From CAWDPQ01 sp049642465 (GTDB lineage: Bacteria > Acidobacteriota > Vicinamibacteria > Vicinamibacterales > 2-12-FULL-66-21): DNA of 59,873 nucleotides. The position numbers were made by a program, and so were the translations under genes. The notes beneath the pieces were generated by a model. It saw nothing but the letters and a program-made list of their open reading frames with translations. It had not been told where the DNA came from and did no database searches. This document shows positions 59,538 through 59,873 of this stretch, piece after piece; within the stretch, counting starts at the first letter, position 1, and each line of letters starts with the position of its first letter. The stretch is from the NCBI GenBank assembly GCA_049642465.1, contig JBAROV010000244.1, positions 1 through 59,873 of the forward strand, written 5' to 3'.

Positions 59538-59873
59538 AGCGATGTGCAATTGCAGTCCTGACACTCGTTCTGGCACTCGCTACGGCGAATGTCGCGTCGC
59601 CGCAACAGGCCGAACGGGACGACCTCCGCTCGCGTGTGGAGGATCGCTACAACGTGGTTCCCCTGGCCGACGGCATCGCCCTGACGCCGAAGAACCGAAC
59701 GCGAGACGTGCGGCTCATTGAGATTTCCCAGGGGATCATCACGATCAACGGGACGCCGGTGAGCGGCCGTGAGCTGAAGGATCGGCTCGGCGATGACGCG
59801 GAGATCATTCTGCCGCTGTCCTACCTCACCACCGAACAGCGAGGCGAGCTTTTCGGCGGGCCCGGCGCGAAAG
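59534..59873 (+). CDS. Exported protein of unknown function, cut by the window end
   Basis: At least 113 residues, open at the right edge. Signal peptide MKRCAIAVLTLVLALATANVAS, then RDDLRSRVEDRYNVVPLADG, IALTPKNRTRDVRLIEIS and ITINGTPVSGRELKDRLGDDAEIILPLSYL. I know this last segment as a recurrent acidobacterial pattern but cannot name it; the missing C-terminus would decide. ATG 59534 overlaps the previous stop by 4 bp (ATGA), so it is in the operon of the putative sigma partner. Confidence 0.75.
   Translation, partial: MKRCAIAVLTLVLALATANVASPQQAERDDLRSRVEDRYNVVPLADGIALTPKNRTRDVRLIEISQGIITINGTPVSGRELKDRLGDDAEIILPLSYLTTEQRGELFGGPGAK

Overview
The window is high-GC, gene-dense bacterial DNA. 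It looks like an Acidobacteriota chromosome, probably a soil Vicinamibacteria-type lineage. The support is four orphan MacB/FtsX-like permeases (ADOP type), two of them behind PadR regulators, two Oar-like TonB-dependent receptors with N-terminal carboxypeptidase-regulatory-like domains, an acidobacterial-type VWFA-related protein, and many exported sugar enzymes (three DUF1080 proteins, two Gfo/Idh/MocA, two sugar-phosphate-isomerase-like, one GMC oxidoreductase with its small subunit). The lineage is inferred from this gene content; there is no rRNA gene to confirm it. I saw no tRNA, rRNA, CRISPR array, transposase or phage gene.

Layout: 1-413 is a tandem array of a 181-bp palindromic element. 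417-9738 holds an Nramp-like transporter, an SMP-30 lactonase, an alginate-lyase-like protein, a Gfo/Idh/MocA - isomerase - VWFA - VOC run, a cupin and an exported O-methyltransferase. 9823-16355 is a TonB receptor followed by a padR-permease operon with a striking double palindrome in front. 16378-22247 (minus) is a sugar catabolic block: DUF1080, Zn-alcohol dehydrogenase, SDR, pectate-lyase-like, nitrilase-like. 22377-28024 is a GMC oxidoreductase with Tat small subunit, convergent with a second TonB receptor. 28227-37800 holds an EamA transporter, three permeases, a YjbQ protein and a second PadR. 37951-41920 holds small enzymes, a sulfatase and a DUF4142 lipoprotein. 42030-49380 (minus) is a five-gene operon: a very large propeller/HEAT/cytochrome c protein, DUF1080, Gfo/Idh/MocA, glucosamine-6-phosphate deaminase, PHP-type protein. 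49454-54930 (plus) is an isomerase-like protein, a DUF1080-lectin fusion and an M16 peptidase pair. 54933-57989 (minus) is an esterase, a RodZ-C-terminal-like protein and a two-component system. 58202-end is an ECF sigma factor, a small membrane protein and an exported protein cut by the window edge.

How it may work together: the repeated set GMC oxidoreductase + Tat small subunit + DUF1080 + Gfo/Idh/MocA + isomerase-like proteins matches the known 3-keto-glycoside route of sugar breakdown. TonB receptors would import and polysaccharide lyases and a sulfatase would trim the substrates.

The most unusual signals are not genes. They are (i) a long hairpin element present at both ends of the window, whose arms show compensatory changes and are built of 8-bp tandem units; (ii) a family of other intergenic elements with 7- or 8-bp tandem units; (iii) two identical, identically spaced ECF-type promoter motifs bracketing the sigma gene, which itself has no ordinary start codon in its conserved frame; (iv) two near-identical 23-bp palindromes in front of padR, the second containing its Shine-Dalgarno sequence.
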